A stretch of DNA of 64,000 nucleotides from Siphonodentalium dalli (GCA_032622095.1 CP136064.1:254018484-254082483); one strand, 5' to 3'; shown: positions 19,923 through 31,898, numbered from the stretch's first letter. Translations and numbers: made by a program. Notes: generated from the sequence alone by a model not told the origin.

Positions 19923-20477
19923 CAGGGGGGGGGGGGGGTGAACAAATAATTTCCGGCACGTATGCCGGGGTGGGTGGGTGGTCAAAACCACCAACAAGCA
20001 ATTTTTTCCGCAACTAAACAAACAATTTCCTGCTTGTTGTTTACTGTTTTGGCAATGAGTTAGGCTTCAAACCCACTTTGAATGAGAGAAATAATGTAAT
20101 TCTAACTGTAAACTGACGGCGGGCAGTTATCGTGTTGTATTTTGTTGCAAATTTTGAAATCCAAGATGGCTGCTGGCAGCCATGTTTTTTTGGCCGAATG
20201 ATCTCAAAATGACTCATTCCTATTTACATGTCCATGTTAACATCCATGATAAATAGTATGCACAGAAATTCATATACAGCTGTTTACAGTGAATTTCCCC
20301 CCGCAAATCTCTGTTTTAGTGTTAAAAGGGGGGGGGGGTGGTAGTTAAAAAATGGTCGGTAAAAACTGCCGAAAACGGAAATAAATTTGGCGGTGGGGGT
20401 GGGTGTGTACAAAAAATGATCGAAAGGGAAAAAATGCCATACGTGCCTGAATTTTTTTTCCGACCCCCCCCCCCCTG
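19923..20477. mobile_element. 555-bp MITE with CAGGGG ends and 7-bp duplication
   Basis: The left end CAGGGGGG...TTTCCGGCACGTATG and the inverted right end (GGCACGTATGGCA read in reverse, ending CCCCCTG) are terminal inverted repeats with homopolymer G/C tracts. AGGAAAC flanks both sides (19916-19922 and 20478-20484). Removing the element rejoins the Gypsy reading. CAGGG ends and a target duplication of about 8 bp would fit hAT; here only 7 bases match. Noncoding. Confidence 0.75.
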
Positions 20478-20797
20478 AGGAAACACGGAAAGATCGAGTG
20501 TTATCGGGCGTATTAGATGCAGTGATGCGTGGTGAAAATTTTCACAGCCGTGATGATTCTGAATCGGCACCGTATGCCAATCGTCAAAGTGAGCTAAGTT
20601 TGCACGAAGGTGTTGTTCTATGGGGCAATATAGTTGTCCTTCCTACAGCATGTCGAGAAAGTGTTCTCAAAGAACTTCATATTGGCCACCTTGGGGTTGT
20701 CAAAATGAAGTTGTTAGCGAGATCATATGTGTGGTGGCCGAATATCGACCACAATATCGAAGTGTTGTGCAAATCGTGTATTGCTTGCAGCACTGTA
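20478..20797 (+). pseudogene. pol: Gypsy integrase zinc-binding domain
   Basis: VLSGVLDAVMRGE, SELSLHEGVVLWGNIVVLP and the HHCC zinc-binding module (LKELHIGHLGVVKMKLLARSYVWW ... CKSCIAC, with both His and both Cys present) are clear. The sequence is cut right after IACSTV by the next insertion; the core domain resumes at 21578. Confidence 0.92.
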
Positions 20798-21577
20798 TTT
20801 TGTCACTGTTGGTTTAACAATATGATACCGTTGGTTTGCCTACGGTATTATACCGTTGCTAGTTTTGACGGCCAAGTACCGTTGCACAAACACGAGGTAT
20901 CGATAGGATCACCTCCCTTGTGAGATTCGCAATGCATCTCGGGTAAATTCGCCATTAATTGATGTCTCAGTGTCTGTCTCCGTCATTCGCGGGAGATTTG
21001 TTTTATAATTTAGTAGGCCTACTTTTTAATATGTTTCAACAGCTTGGGAGAGGTTCCAAGCCGTTTAAATAGCACTAACGGTCTACCGAACGGGCTAAAG
21101 AAAGTGTAAACAAGCCCTATTTAACCACTTGCGATGTTTTAATAGCAACCGCGAAAATAGGTCACCTAGTAAAATTGGTTTGCACTGCAGTCATTCACTC
21201 TATAAGTATTAGTTATAACGGATCACTTTTCACATTTTCGCTAATTTCTCTACTAATAAACGAATCAAAGTAATTATTTTTGTTGGATCTTCTAGTCAGC
21301 TATATTACTACTTTGTACCATAAATAAATTTTAGAAAGATTGCATGTGTGATTCCAACAGTACAATGTATCGACGGTGTACTGTTATTTCAACAGTATCC
21401 TACCGTGTATTCCAACAGTACAATGTATCAACGGTATACTGTTATTTCAACAGTATCCTACCGTTTACTTCAACAGTACAATGTATCAACGGTATACTGT
21501 TATTTCGACAGGGATTGTACTGGCAACTAAGTTGACGGTGCATTACCGTAGTTATAACGTTATTAAATTTTACAGTG
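20798..21577. mobile_element. 0.78 kb insertion in the Gypsy integrase
   Basis: It separates IACSTV from CAKWKKVP of the integrase. The ends CACTGTATTTTG and the inverted AAATTTTACAGTG are weakly complementary, suggesting short terminal inverted repeats. It contains a roughly 59-bp tandem repeat. No transposase frame. Confidence 0.7.
21352..21522. repeat. 59-bp tandem repeat, about 3 units
   Basis: Units start near 21352, 21411 and 21470 with CAACAGTACAATGTATC and contain GTACTGTTATTTCAACAG. Each includes inverted AACAGTA/TACTGTT phrases, so it can fold. Open frames in all three forward frames result from the repeat. Confidence 0.9.
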
Positions 21578-22400
21578 TGTGCTAAGTGGAAGAAAGTTCC
21601 TGCAGCAGCACCTGTTCATCATTGGGAGTGGCCAAAATATATTTGGCACCGTATTCATATTGATTAGGCAGGCCCATTTATAAATGCTATATTCCTTATT
21701 GTTGTTGATGTACATTCCAAATGGCCTGAGATAATTCAGATACAAAGTACGACACCCGCTCGTGTAATAGAAGAGTTGCGAAGTATATTTGCACGATTCG
21801 GTCTTCCAAGACAATTGGTTTCTGACAATGCTGCAAACTTTTGTTCTGCTGAAATTGAACAATTTCTGAAGTCAAATGGTATAAAGCAGTCACATCTGCG
21901 CCTTTCCACCCGCGCACGAATGGGCAGGCAGAACGTTTTGTCCAAACTTTTAAATTGGCACTCAAAAACTCTCAAAATGACAATTTATCACTCAGAAATA
22001 AACTTACCAGGTTTTTGTTCAAATATCGGAACACCCCACATGCTGTTACGGGGGAGACACCATCGAGACTTCTCATGAATCGCACAGTTCGCACTCGTTT
22101 AGATTTGATAAAACCAGACTTAAGTGTAACAGGACAATTCCTCGGTCAACGCTAAAATTGGTTCGAAAGTCCGAGATGTCTCAGTGGGTGAAATGGTCTC
22201 TGTGCGAGATTACCGAGATAAGAGATCAAAATGGATCCCAGGTTTGATTGTTGCAAAAACTGGGCCGCTGTCGTATAAAGTCGATGTTGACAATGTTACT
22301 TGGAAAAGACATTGACCAGATCCGAAAGAGACTAGTTGATGCTAATAAATGTTTGTCAGACAAGCTTGATTATGAAACTACTATAAATGATACTAGTACT
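21578..22400 (+). pseudogene. pol: Gypsy integrase core and C-terminal domain, frameshifted
   Basis: DDE-type integrase core. The first Asp is in WHRIHID (then a TAG at 21665-21667), the second in LVSDNAANF, and the Glu in NGQAERFVQTFKLAL in another frame (about 21900-21960). LFKYRNTPHAVTGETPSRLL follows. After a stop the C-terminal GPY-type module appears in a third frame (VGEMVSVRDYRDKRSKWIPGLIV ... GPLSYKVDV). At least two frameshifts and two stops. The 3' LTR is not recognisable after it. Confidence 0.92.
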
Positions 22401-22428
22401 ACAGAATCTCTGAGTGTGCCGGTTAATT

Positions 22429-22523
22429 CACAGGTCCCCAAAACAAAAATTGACCCCACCCCCAATAGTACTTAATCCTATAGGACTTGGGGATGGGGTA
22501 AATTTTTGTTTTGGGGACCTGTG
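22429..22523. mobile_element. 95-bp hAT-like MITE with perfect 8-bp duplication
   Basis: The ends CACAGGTCCCCAAAAC and GTTTTGGGGACCTGTG are perfect inverted repeats over more than 20 bases. GGTTAATT flanks both sides (22421-22428 and 22524-22531). An 8-bp duplication with CA..TG ends fits the hAT superfamily. The element is almost entirely a hairpin and has no coding capacity. It lies in the tail of the Gypsy element. Confidence 0.88.
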
Positions 22524-22582
22524 GGTTAATTGTGAAACTGACAAATCTCTGAGTGTGCCAGTTAATAGTCCGGGAGCGAATA

Positions 22583-22740
22583 GGGGTACCCTTGCACCCC
22601 CTGGGACTTAACTTCACCCCACTCATTTTGTTCCTTGTTATGTCCTTCAACTTTTAAGCAATGTTAACAAGAACAAAAAGTGGCAGTGTAGACTGCAGTC
22701 AAGATGGCGTCCATCTTAGCCGTCGTTTTTCAGACCAGAC
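22583..22740. repeat. Dispersed repeat C, copy 1
   Basis: CTTAACTTCACCCCACT, GTTAACAAGAACAAAAAGTGG and CAAGATGGCGTCCATC match 23871-24150 and 28978-29215 in order. Confidence 0.7.
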
Positions 22741-22780
22741 CCTAAGTAAGTTTTATGCAAATTATAGCGGGAAAATCTCG

Positions 22781-23870
22781 TAAAATGTATACAAATGTAT
22801 ATAGTTTCGTGAAGCTAAGGCATAACGACACTTTTTTGGGGCAAAATTGAAACTCACCATCCAAAATTGGCCGCCAAAATGGCCGCCGGAAGTTGAAAAT
22901 ATGACGTTTTTTTCACAAATATCTTCTAGATCAGTTCATGCTGTTTGGAACTGGTTGAGCAATATGACTTTAATTTGTGTGTTTTATATTAACTGATCAT
23001 TGGAGCAATTAAATATGCAAGTACTGGGGTCCTAGCCCCTTCCGATCCCTCAAAATTTCGATTTTACAGAACGCGGTATAAAATTTCACAAAAAAATCAC
23101 AATTGGGATTCTAGTAATATTTCAACAAGAAATGAACAGAACTTTGTAATATAAGTGAGACATGTCATTACATATGAATATTCCAACTCACTGGAACCAA
23201 AATTCTTATTTTGGCTCAAAATGGCTGCCAAAATGGGCGCCAAAATATGTAAAATGGAAAATATTACCCCAGGATGTCCTGCAATCGCTTACACGTTCTG
23301 GTTGATGTACAAACTTTGCTATTCTGTATTCTATACATTGAATACTAATATGTCTGATGCATCATTGTTACTATTGTCACCACTGACATCACCATAAATA
23401 TTGGATTTCTCGCTCACAAACTTGACATAAATATCGGCAAAAATTCTCTTTTCAGGGTTGGACCATTTTTTCAAGTAAAATGCAACTATCTTTGGTATCA
23501 AGGTGTTTATTGTTTTGGTCTATCTTAAATGTGTCACACTACGGTGTTTATAGACCAAATTGCTCAAGAAGGCTTTCAAAATGGCAACCAAATTAGTAAA
23601 AAGTTATTTTTTTTACATATATCCCGAACATTATTCTCTGCGTTATCCAATAAGGTAGCAGACTGTGACTCACTTTATTATACGTGTTAGTTAATTAACT
23701 GACAACTACGTTCTATTCTGTTTGTCCCAGTTCCATATGGGGAATGACAAATTCATTTTAAAGTTGCAGTATGGAATTTGGCGGAGACCCTCTTTTGTGA
23801 TTCTGGCCATATTATTGAAAGGAAATGGGCAGAACTTTGAGACGGAACTGAGATAAACCATGATAGTCTA
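22781..23870. repeat. Dispersed inverted-repeat element A, copy 1 (partial)
   Basis: Closely matches 57912-59493: GTAAAATGTATACAAATGTAT, AGATCAGTTCATGCTGTTTG, GAACGCGGTATAAAATTTCAC, TTCTCTGCGTTATCC, and the end GACGGAACTGAGAT. It lacks the left terminal arm seen in copy 2. At 23693-23700 it holds the unoccupied AATTAACT target that in copy 2 contains a 477-bp insertion. Noncoding. Confidence 0.85.
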
Positions 23871-24150
23871 GGATATATTGGTAGACCTCTGCACCCCCCC
23901 CCCCCCCCCAAGGACTCAACTTCACCATACTAATTTTCTTTCTTAATGTCTCCTCTAATTTTTTCGGTTGTTAACAAGAAAAAAAGTGGCCTCATAGACT
24001 CCAGACAAGATGGCGTCCATCATGGCGGCCATTTTTTTTATATGCACCAAGTCTCTTTGATCGCCGTTATAGTAAAGATGATGGCACATGCGGTCTTTTT
24101 TTCCGTTCGATTCGTTATGGTAATATACAACCCTTACAAATTAGCCAAAA
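23871..24150. repeat. Dispersed repeat C, copy 2
   Basis: GGTAGACCTCTGCACCCC, CTTTCTTAATGTCTCCTC and CCAGACAAGATGGCGTCC align with 28978-29215. A C-run of about 18 lies at 23887-23909. Confidence 0.8.
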
Positions 24151-24752
24151 ATCCGACACAAAAATCCAATATGGCGGCCAAGATTGCCGCCGAAATGTGA
24201 AAATTTGCTATTTTCGGACATTTCACCACCTTTCGTTTGTCTCTGTGGGAAAATATTGGCACCTTGACGCGATTTTATACATTTATCGTCTAGAAGAGTC
24301 ATTGGCGAACACACGGAAACCATAATATACATTCCTTGCCGGATATTTTTGTCAGATATTACGTTTTCCCAAATGCCGGTATAATCCGATCAAAGCCAAA
24401 ACGACGCTAATAACGCAATGTATGTTTCGAATCAATGAGTGTTATTGCTATTATTACTCCAGCCATGATTATATATATGCAGGAGTTACCCGGGCTAGGA
24501 TTCCTCTCATACGTGAGTTGAGGAATATTCACCCAAATCCAAGATAGCTGCCAAAATGGCCAACCAGAAATTGAAAAATCGCGAAAATCGCTAATTTTAA
24601 CATCAGTGAGAGTAATTGTCACGACAATCCACACATGCTTACTATTGTGAGTCAGGAACACTCAGTCAAATAACTGTCCTTATATTGCATCCAAATAAAA
24701 GTCCCCCAAATCCAAAATGGCGCCCACAATGGCGGACAGATTTAGAAAAATA
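24151..24752. repeat. Degenerate units with the ATGGCGGCCAAAATGGC motif
   Basis: Degenerate units of about 170-180 bp, each with AAATCCAA(G/A)ATGGCNGCC-type phrases and CCACACATGCTTAC, lead into the left arm of the large inverted repeat that follows. Confidence 0.6.
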
Positions 24753-27700
24753 TCAAAAAATCCCTCATATTAACATCATTGGGCATTATTGTCTAGACAA
24801 CTCCACACATGCTTACAGCTGAGTTGGAAATACTGTGGTGAAGTAATTACATTTCATCCCATGCAAGAAATGGTTTTCCAAATCTAAGATGGCGGCCAAA
24901 ATGGCGACAGATATTTGAAAACACGCCTACATTCCTTTACTTTCTTACGATGGGCGTTATTGTTTCACTAATTCTACCCACCATTCCGTGTCGATATGGA
25001 ATATTGATATGAAGTTTTCCTTTGAGTTTGGCAATTGATACTCAAGGTCAAGATGGCAGCTAAACTGGAGGCCAGAAATTGAAAAGAAATCGATATATTC
25101 ACATAGAAATTTCAACTTTTTGTCCTAATATCGATATGTATGGACGAAACTATACACAAACCATCTATTAGTTCAACTTAAAACGTATCAAAACGCATAA
25201 CATTGATCGTGTCCTTCTGGAAGTACGAAAACCCACATTTAATATAGCGATGTGTTATTTCTAAATCCATTCGACACTTCGCGCCGATAATGGCCGTAAC
25301 CGTCCATTATGATCTGGACCAGTTTCCATTTTTTGCCTGATAAATCTAGGTCGCTCACACCGACAACGTATTCAACACTTCCTGGAAGAAGGGTCCTTTA
25401 ATCATAACGTTTCAAACAATTAATTTCCAGGTGTCTGGCTTAAAATTTTAAATGCTTGCTAAATATGGGATTTGTTCGTCATCTTGAACTAGAAAGGCAT
25501 ATGGTCGATAAGTATACAAGCTTACAGAAGGTCATCTCTATGTATGTCTTTCTCATACCCCGTGGAGATAACGACATGTACACATGGCGAACTTCCCAGT
25601 TAACTAGTCACTTCTCAATAGATGGTTCAACTCACAAACTTAGCGAACGTATTGGCATACGTGGACAACTTCGGCAGTGTTTCGAAGGTAGCTAGCTGTT
25701 TCATTCCCTTGGACATATGCCTAACTGCTAAGGAGAAGACCATAATGTACCGACTACCCACACTTCTTGACCACGATCCTAATCAAACTGTGTGACGTCC
25801 CGCAGTCGTCTTGTCGAATAGCTCCCAGCAGAAAAGAACAATACTCGCGGTGCTAGTTTGTGGACATGCGCCATGACAGTGGGAATGAAATGGGCCACGG
25901 TATACACCTCTACACCAGGTGCATGTTTCAGATATAGAATGTCATGCGTGTTGGTCTTTTTGATGTGGTAAGATTGTATTTCAACATCCGTTTCAAGGCC
26001 GTTCTGAATCAACATGACCAGACGTATAATTTTGTCTGGATAATACTACCCTAGCATCCCCAGAACAGTCGGATGGGCTAAAGGATAATGTATCTATGGA
26101 ATGAAGGTATTCATTGTTGTTATGATCTCTCAGCGTTAGTGTCAGTATGTGGGCGGTATTATTCAAGAAAATGTCAGGAACTGTGGTGCATTTAATTCAC
26201 TGTGTGTTTAAAGAACAATTTATAGTCTCGATGGCAATGGATGTGGACGTTGGTGAACGTGACCTTTATGATCATATAGCTTTATATTATATAACTATAG
26301 AATATAGTAGTTAAGATGTCTCATGCAGGACAATGGTTTTGAATGGCGATGTTACCAAGAAATCACTTGGTGTACCCAACTTAGGTTAAACTGAATGCAA
26401 GATATCATCAAAGTAACATTCCTCTAGATGTTCTTCGCGTTGAACATTTCACCCTTGTGTTGATTGCATTGTACTTTATTGAACCATACCGACCACCACC
26501 CAGCGTGAGTATGACATATTAACTATCAAATGCATCGTTCTGAAGACTACAACCCAGTCTGGGTGGGGCTTATATAGTAGTAGCCAATGGTACACGCCTG
26601 GTTCGTTGATTAAGAACGGCTTCCAAGCCGATTGGAAGATACAATATTAACATACAAGGAAAGCAAATCCACATGAGATCATGCCTGAATCTAAAACATA
26701 CCCAAAGAAGGGGCGGTGCAGTCATGGTCCAATTTCATTTCCACTATCATGACACATGACCACAAACTAGCACCGCGGGTTTTGTTATTATCTGCTTGGA
26801 CCTGTATGGTGAGACGATTGATGGACGCCACCAGGACTGTTCTTATGATCATGGTCAAGAAGTGTGGATATATTATGTATTATGGTCTTCTACGCCTAAG
26901 CAGAAAGGCATCCGTCAAATGTTAGGCTTTCAACATTCGAAGCCACATACAGAAGTTGTCCGGCTACGTCAGTACGTGAATATGTGAATTGATGAACCAT
27001 ATATTGAGAAGTGGCTGGATGGGAAGATCACCAGATGTACATTTTGTTATCCACATTAGATAACAAAATCTGAAAAATACGCAGATAGCGAGGTCCTTCT
27101 AATTTATCACGCAAGATGACGCTCATATCCCATATATAGCATCTGAATTATACCATAAGCTATACCACGAATGAAGCTCGCCAAGAATAATGATAAGAAT
27201 TCCCAGCTTTCGAGACAAACACCTGAGCTTGACACCGGCATATGTGTTGTTTGAAACATTCCGATTAGTGGGACCCTTCTACCAAGAAGTGTAGAAAACT
27301 GTGTTGGTGTGAGCGAGATAGATTAATGTGACGAGACGGGTGCTGGTCCAGATAATGTCATAATTTGACTATTCGGCGCACCGATATACGGTTATGGCCA
27401 TTATGGGCGCTTATTGGAACTAATAGATGGCTTATAGATGTCCAATCCATACATATTGATATTATGACAAAAAAGTTGAAATTAGTATGTGACAATTTCG
27501 ACTTCTTTTCAATTTCTGGCCGCCAGTTTGGCAGCCATCTTGACTATGAGAGTTGGCCAAACTCAAATGAATACTTCATATCAATGTTCCATATGAATAC
27601 TTCATATCAATGTTCCATATGGGTAGAATTCGCGTAACAATAACGCCCATAGTAAGAAAGTAAAGGAATGTAAGCTTGTTTTCAAAATTCGGACGCCATT

Positions 27701-27860
27701 TTGGCCGCCATCTTAGATTTGGCAAATAATTTCCTTCATCAGATGCAATGTAATTACTTCACCTCAGTATTTACAACTCAACTGTCAGCATGTGTGGTGT
27801 TTTCTCGACAATAATGCCCAAATGATGTGAACATGAGGGAATTTCGGTGATTCTTTCAAA
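24753..27860. mobile_element. 3.1 kb imperfect inverted repeat centred near 26310
   Basis: Many landmarks pair about a single centre: CATCATTGGGCATTATTGTC (24775) with its complement near 27820; AAGATGGCGGCCAAAATGGC (24888) with 27700; GGTGCTAGTTTGTGG (25848) with 26762; TATGGGATTTGTTCGTCATC (25463) with 27130. Such a structure suggests a large fold-back transposon or an old inverted duplication. None of the frames inside has a recognisable domain. Confidence 0.75.
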
Positions 27861-28009
27861 ACATATGGAGTGACTGAGGTAATGGTGAGTTGTACATGTG
27901 TATATTGGGTGGCTATCGCTTTCCACAATAACTCAAGGATATGTTAATCAATAGAGACGTCATGTCAGAGAGTTCTCCATCCTGATGTTTTCGGCCGGGG
28001 ACTGGCATG

Positions 28010-28960
28010 GGCCTTGACATCGGGCCAATTCAAGGTCAAATCGCGAATTTTGATGGGATTTCGACGAAATTTTATACGTAGGGTTACTTTTGTCCACTGA
28101 GTGTTTTGGACGGGACGAGTCGTGACCCCGACCTGACCTTCACCTTCAGAATTATCAATTCGAGGTCAAATCGGGTAAAACCGGATGGATTTTGACGGGT
28201 ACTTTTGTCGGGTACTTTTGTCCGGGCAGTGACCCCACCTGACCTTGACCTTCAAAATGGAGAATTCAAGGTCAAATCGCGCAATTCGCCGAAAAGCAGA
28301 GGGAAACAGCCCGGACCAATTCAAGGTAAAATCGGGTAAAACCGGATGGATTTCGACGGGTACTTTTGTCGGGTACTTTTGTCCGGGCAGTGTTTTGGAC
28401 CGGTCAAATCGTGACCCCACCTGACCTTGACCTTCAAAATGGACAATTCAAGGTCAAATCGCGCAATTCGCCGAAAAGCACAGGGGAAACAGCCCGGACG
28501 AAGTCGGGTCCAGCTGCGCGCCGAGTATCACGGGATTTCGATGCAAATTAGTGCCTAGGGATACTTTCGTATTGGGAGTCTCGTGAACTTATTCATTTGC
28601 CCGTGCGACGTGACCTTGGCCTTCAAATCGGGTCAATTCAAGGTCAAATCGCGAATTTTGATGGGATTTCGACGAAATTTGATACGTAGGGTTACTTTTG
28701 TCCACTGAGTGTTTTGGATAGGTCAAATCGTGACCCCGACCTGACCTTGACCTTCAAAATGGTCAATTCGAGGTCAAATCGTGTAAAACCGGATGCATTT
28801 CGACGGGTACTTTTGTCGGGTAGTGTTTTGGACGGGTCAAATCGTGACCCCACCTGACCTTGACCTTCAATATGGACAATTCAAGGTAAAATCGCGCAAT
28901 TCGCCGAAAAGCAGAGGGGAAACAGCCGGACGAAGTCGGGTCCACCTGCTAGTTCCATAT
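28010..28960. repeat. Tandem/dispersed GGTCAAATCGCG-type repeat array
   Basis: Modules containing CACCTGACCTTGACCTTC, GACAATTCAAGGTCAAATCG and GCGCAATTCGCCGAAAAGC recur near 28210, 28410 and 28845. TTGATGGGATTTCGACG recurs near 28050 and 28655. The same family appears singly at 18171 and 48311. Both strands are open in places, but only because of the repeat. Confidence 0.85.
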
Positions 28961-28977
28961 ATACATAAACACCACAG

Positions 28978-29215
28978 ACATAATAGTCCAGGAGATATTG
29001 GTCGACCTCTGCACCCCAGGACTCAACTTCACCCCACTAATTTTCTTTCTTAATGTCTCCTCCAATTTTTTTCGGTTGTTAACAAGGAAAAAAAGTGGCC
29101 GCAGAGACTCCAGACAAGATGGCGTCCAGAACTTTTGATCGCCGATGTAGTAAAGATGATATCACATGTGGTCTTGTTTTCCGCTCGATTCGTTATGCTA
29201 ATATACAACCCGCAC
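28978..29215. repeat. Dispersed repeat C, copy 3
   Basis: Matches 23871-24150 but has lost the segment with the second ATGGCGGCC phrase. Confidence 0.75.
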
Positions 29216-29949
29216 ACCTGAGCATTATGCTGTATGCACTATTACTTGCCAGACAAAATTCTCGCTAGGCGTATTCAGGTATTCTCCACAGACTTAAGTA
29301 ATAGTGCTTATAGCAGGTAGCATTTAGGCCTGGTCTATCTCTTCCTTGCAAGTTTTATATGGATTCCGGGGTATAAATAATTGATATGAATCCAGGACAT
29401 GTACTTGTCTGAAAAGCTTCTATCAATTAATATCGATTTTATTTCGAATATTTCTCATATAATATAATTACTTCTTTTTTATCGGGACAGTAAAAATGGC
29501 TATATTTAGAACAAAAATATCAGGCGATCTTCCGAAACGCCAGAGCATAGCAATAGGGATAAATTAATCTGGTTAGCACTCTCCATCAAGGATAATGGCA
29601 GATTTCGCCGAACATTAAACAACTTAATTATGTGTTCATAGACAAATAATATGCGCAATCTTCAGTGTTGTCTGATTTATTAACGAAAAGGCTACTTTTA
29701 GCAGGTGGGGGAGGTGGGCAGGAAAACATTGCAGACACACTGCAGGGCTGGTTTTATTTTTCAGCACCCCGGGTACCCACCATCCCTCATTCGTGCACAA
29801 AAATATATTTGTTCCGCCAAGGTTTTTGGGACCTAACCCTAAACACGCATTTCAATTGACTTTACCAATTTAATCTTTTCCAGATTGTTCTAATATTTTA
29901 TGCTATTCCGTTCACTCACTCATATTTATATCCATATCCACTACCCGAA
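29216..29949. other. Noncoding stretch
   Basis: Nothing supported. A G-rich run GTGGGGGAGGTGGG lies near 29705. Confidence 0.4.
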
Positions 29950-30450
29950 AAATAATAATTTGGGTCGGGATTAGATGTTGGATTGGTTATATGGAGTAAA
30001 AGGAGTTCATACGATGAACTGACATAAATTAGTAGAGCTATAGCGATCAATGTTGCCATGTATTACATGTAATGCATCGCGACTATACTGTAGCGACAAT
30101 TGTATAAAATTTGGGGGGGGGGGGGAGGTTCTGAAATTATCTCTATCTCTATAGATGGCACCATAATTATATAGAAAGGAATAGCAATTGATATACGTAT
30201 ACGCATAGTACACGTAATACCATAGACATAAGTATTGATCACATGATAAAAATATGTACATAACTCGACTATACCGATGTAATAAATTGGACCAGGATTA
30301 GAGGTTGGGTTGGTTACATGTGGATAATTGGATATGCGGTTAATACGATAGACCGATAGGGGTTGATACGATAGACCGAAATAAATTTGTCGAGTGATAG
30401 TGATCAATGTTGATGTAAAAAGTAATGCGACTGTACTGTCGCACAATTAT
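29950..30450. repeat. Direct repeat pair, about 150 bp each
   Basis: GGGATTAGATGTTGGATTGG ... AGCGATCAATGTTG ... GCGACTATACTGTAGCG (29960-30100) recurs diverged at 30295-30445 (GATTAGAGGTTGGGTTGG ... GTGATCAATGTTG ... GCGACTGTACTGTCGC). A G-run lies at about 30114-30126. Confidence 0.7.
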
Positions 30451-30533
30451 CAGGTAGAAATTGTCAAATATGTACCCTGGTGTCCAATATGGAGCACATC
30501 AGAAAACATTCGCAGGGCCCTAAAATTTATTTA

Positions 30534-31060
30534 ACACAAGATTTCCCATTCAAATCGATTTATGTCGATAAAACTCTTATTTTTCAAAATTTTAAGCTGA
30601 GACTTGGTGTGTCTGCGTGAAATACTTATATATTCCTAAAACGACAGGTTCGAGCATGTAATTATGTTCTAGATGGCAGAAAGAATTTTTTTTCGATGAT
30701 AAATTTTAATATAGGATTTACCATTCAAAACGATTTATGTCCATAAAACTCTTATGTTTCAAAATTTTAAGCTGAGACTTGGTATATCTGCGTGGAATAC
30801 TTATATATTCCTAAAATGACAGGGTCCATTACGTAATTATGTTTTAGATGGAAGAAATGAATTTTTTTCGATGATAAATTTTAACATGGGTTTGTCCCAT
30901 TCAAATATATTTATGTCGATAAAACTGTTATTTTTCAAAATTTTAAGCTGAAACTTGGTGTTTCTGCGTGGAATACTTATATATTCCTAAAACGGCAGGG
31001 TCCAGCACGTAATTATCTTTTAGATGGAAGAAATTGATTTGTTTCGATGATAAAAATCCA
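30534..31060. repeat. 175-bp tandem repeat, 3 units
   Basis: CCATTCAAA...GATTTATGTC begins units at about 30545, 30720 and 30896. Each contains AAAATTTTAAGCTGAGAC and GAATACTTATATATTCCTAAA. Unit length matches common satellite monomers. Confidence 0.92.
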
Positions 31061-31898
31061 GCGTAAATCAGCGTAATTGCCGCCGGTAATTTCGTAAACA
31101 AATTTAACAATCATTTTCCCCCAAGTGTCGTTTTTGTCAAAATATCGCTTTCTCGACGGGGAGATCTGATCCTAACAAAAGCTAAGATGTATTTAGATAG
31201 AATTATTGAGAGAATTTGACAGATTGTGGTGCATTTTGAGAGAATTTTAGTGGAGAAAACGTTTGCTTCAAACATGCGAATTCAGCCAATTACAGTTGCA
31301 GACGAGCGCTGTCACAGTCAGAATCAGATTGACAACACATTGAACAAATGCAGGCCTGAAACTCACCTTTTTGGGAGGTAAATCCAATAAATTAGATATC
31401 AAATCAATCCTTCCTAAGCACATTCAAAGATATCCCGCAAGTTTTGAATATCTTAGGACACAGAAACAGTCAAAATGAATGAATTTAAATCAGCTTCCGA
31501 GACGAAGCGAGACATGTACATGTGTACGATTTAATTTTGAGGCGCTTTGTTTACGATGACGTCATTTGCGTTGCTTCCCAACCTTAACCCTTTCCACTCT
31601 CAACGACATTTCAATTGGTTGAAATTAAAAAGTTCTCAAGTTCCAGCTCAACCTGAATCTAGTTACTCAATTGGTAGAAATACTTTAGCAGTAATTCTTA
31701 GTTTTATAAGTTATAACTCTAATTTTATTGATGATACGAGCTCAACATCATAATATGTCACTGTTTATGGCGGTGTTATCCAAATGTGTGCTTTGATAAT
31801 GATTATAATTTTATTTTGCGATCAAACGTCAGTGTAGCTCAGCAGAAACGCATAGGCACTAGTTCAATTCAGCAGAAACGCATGAGTCCTACGATAAT
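31061..31898. other. Noncoding stretch
   Basis: No gene supported. The 68-residue frame at 31547-31753 has no recognisable motif. Confidence 0.35.
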
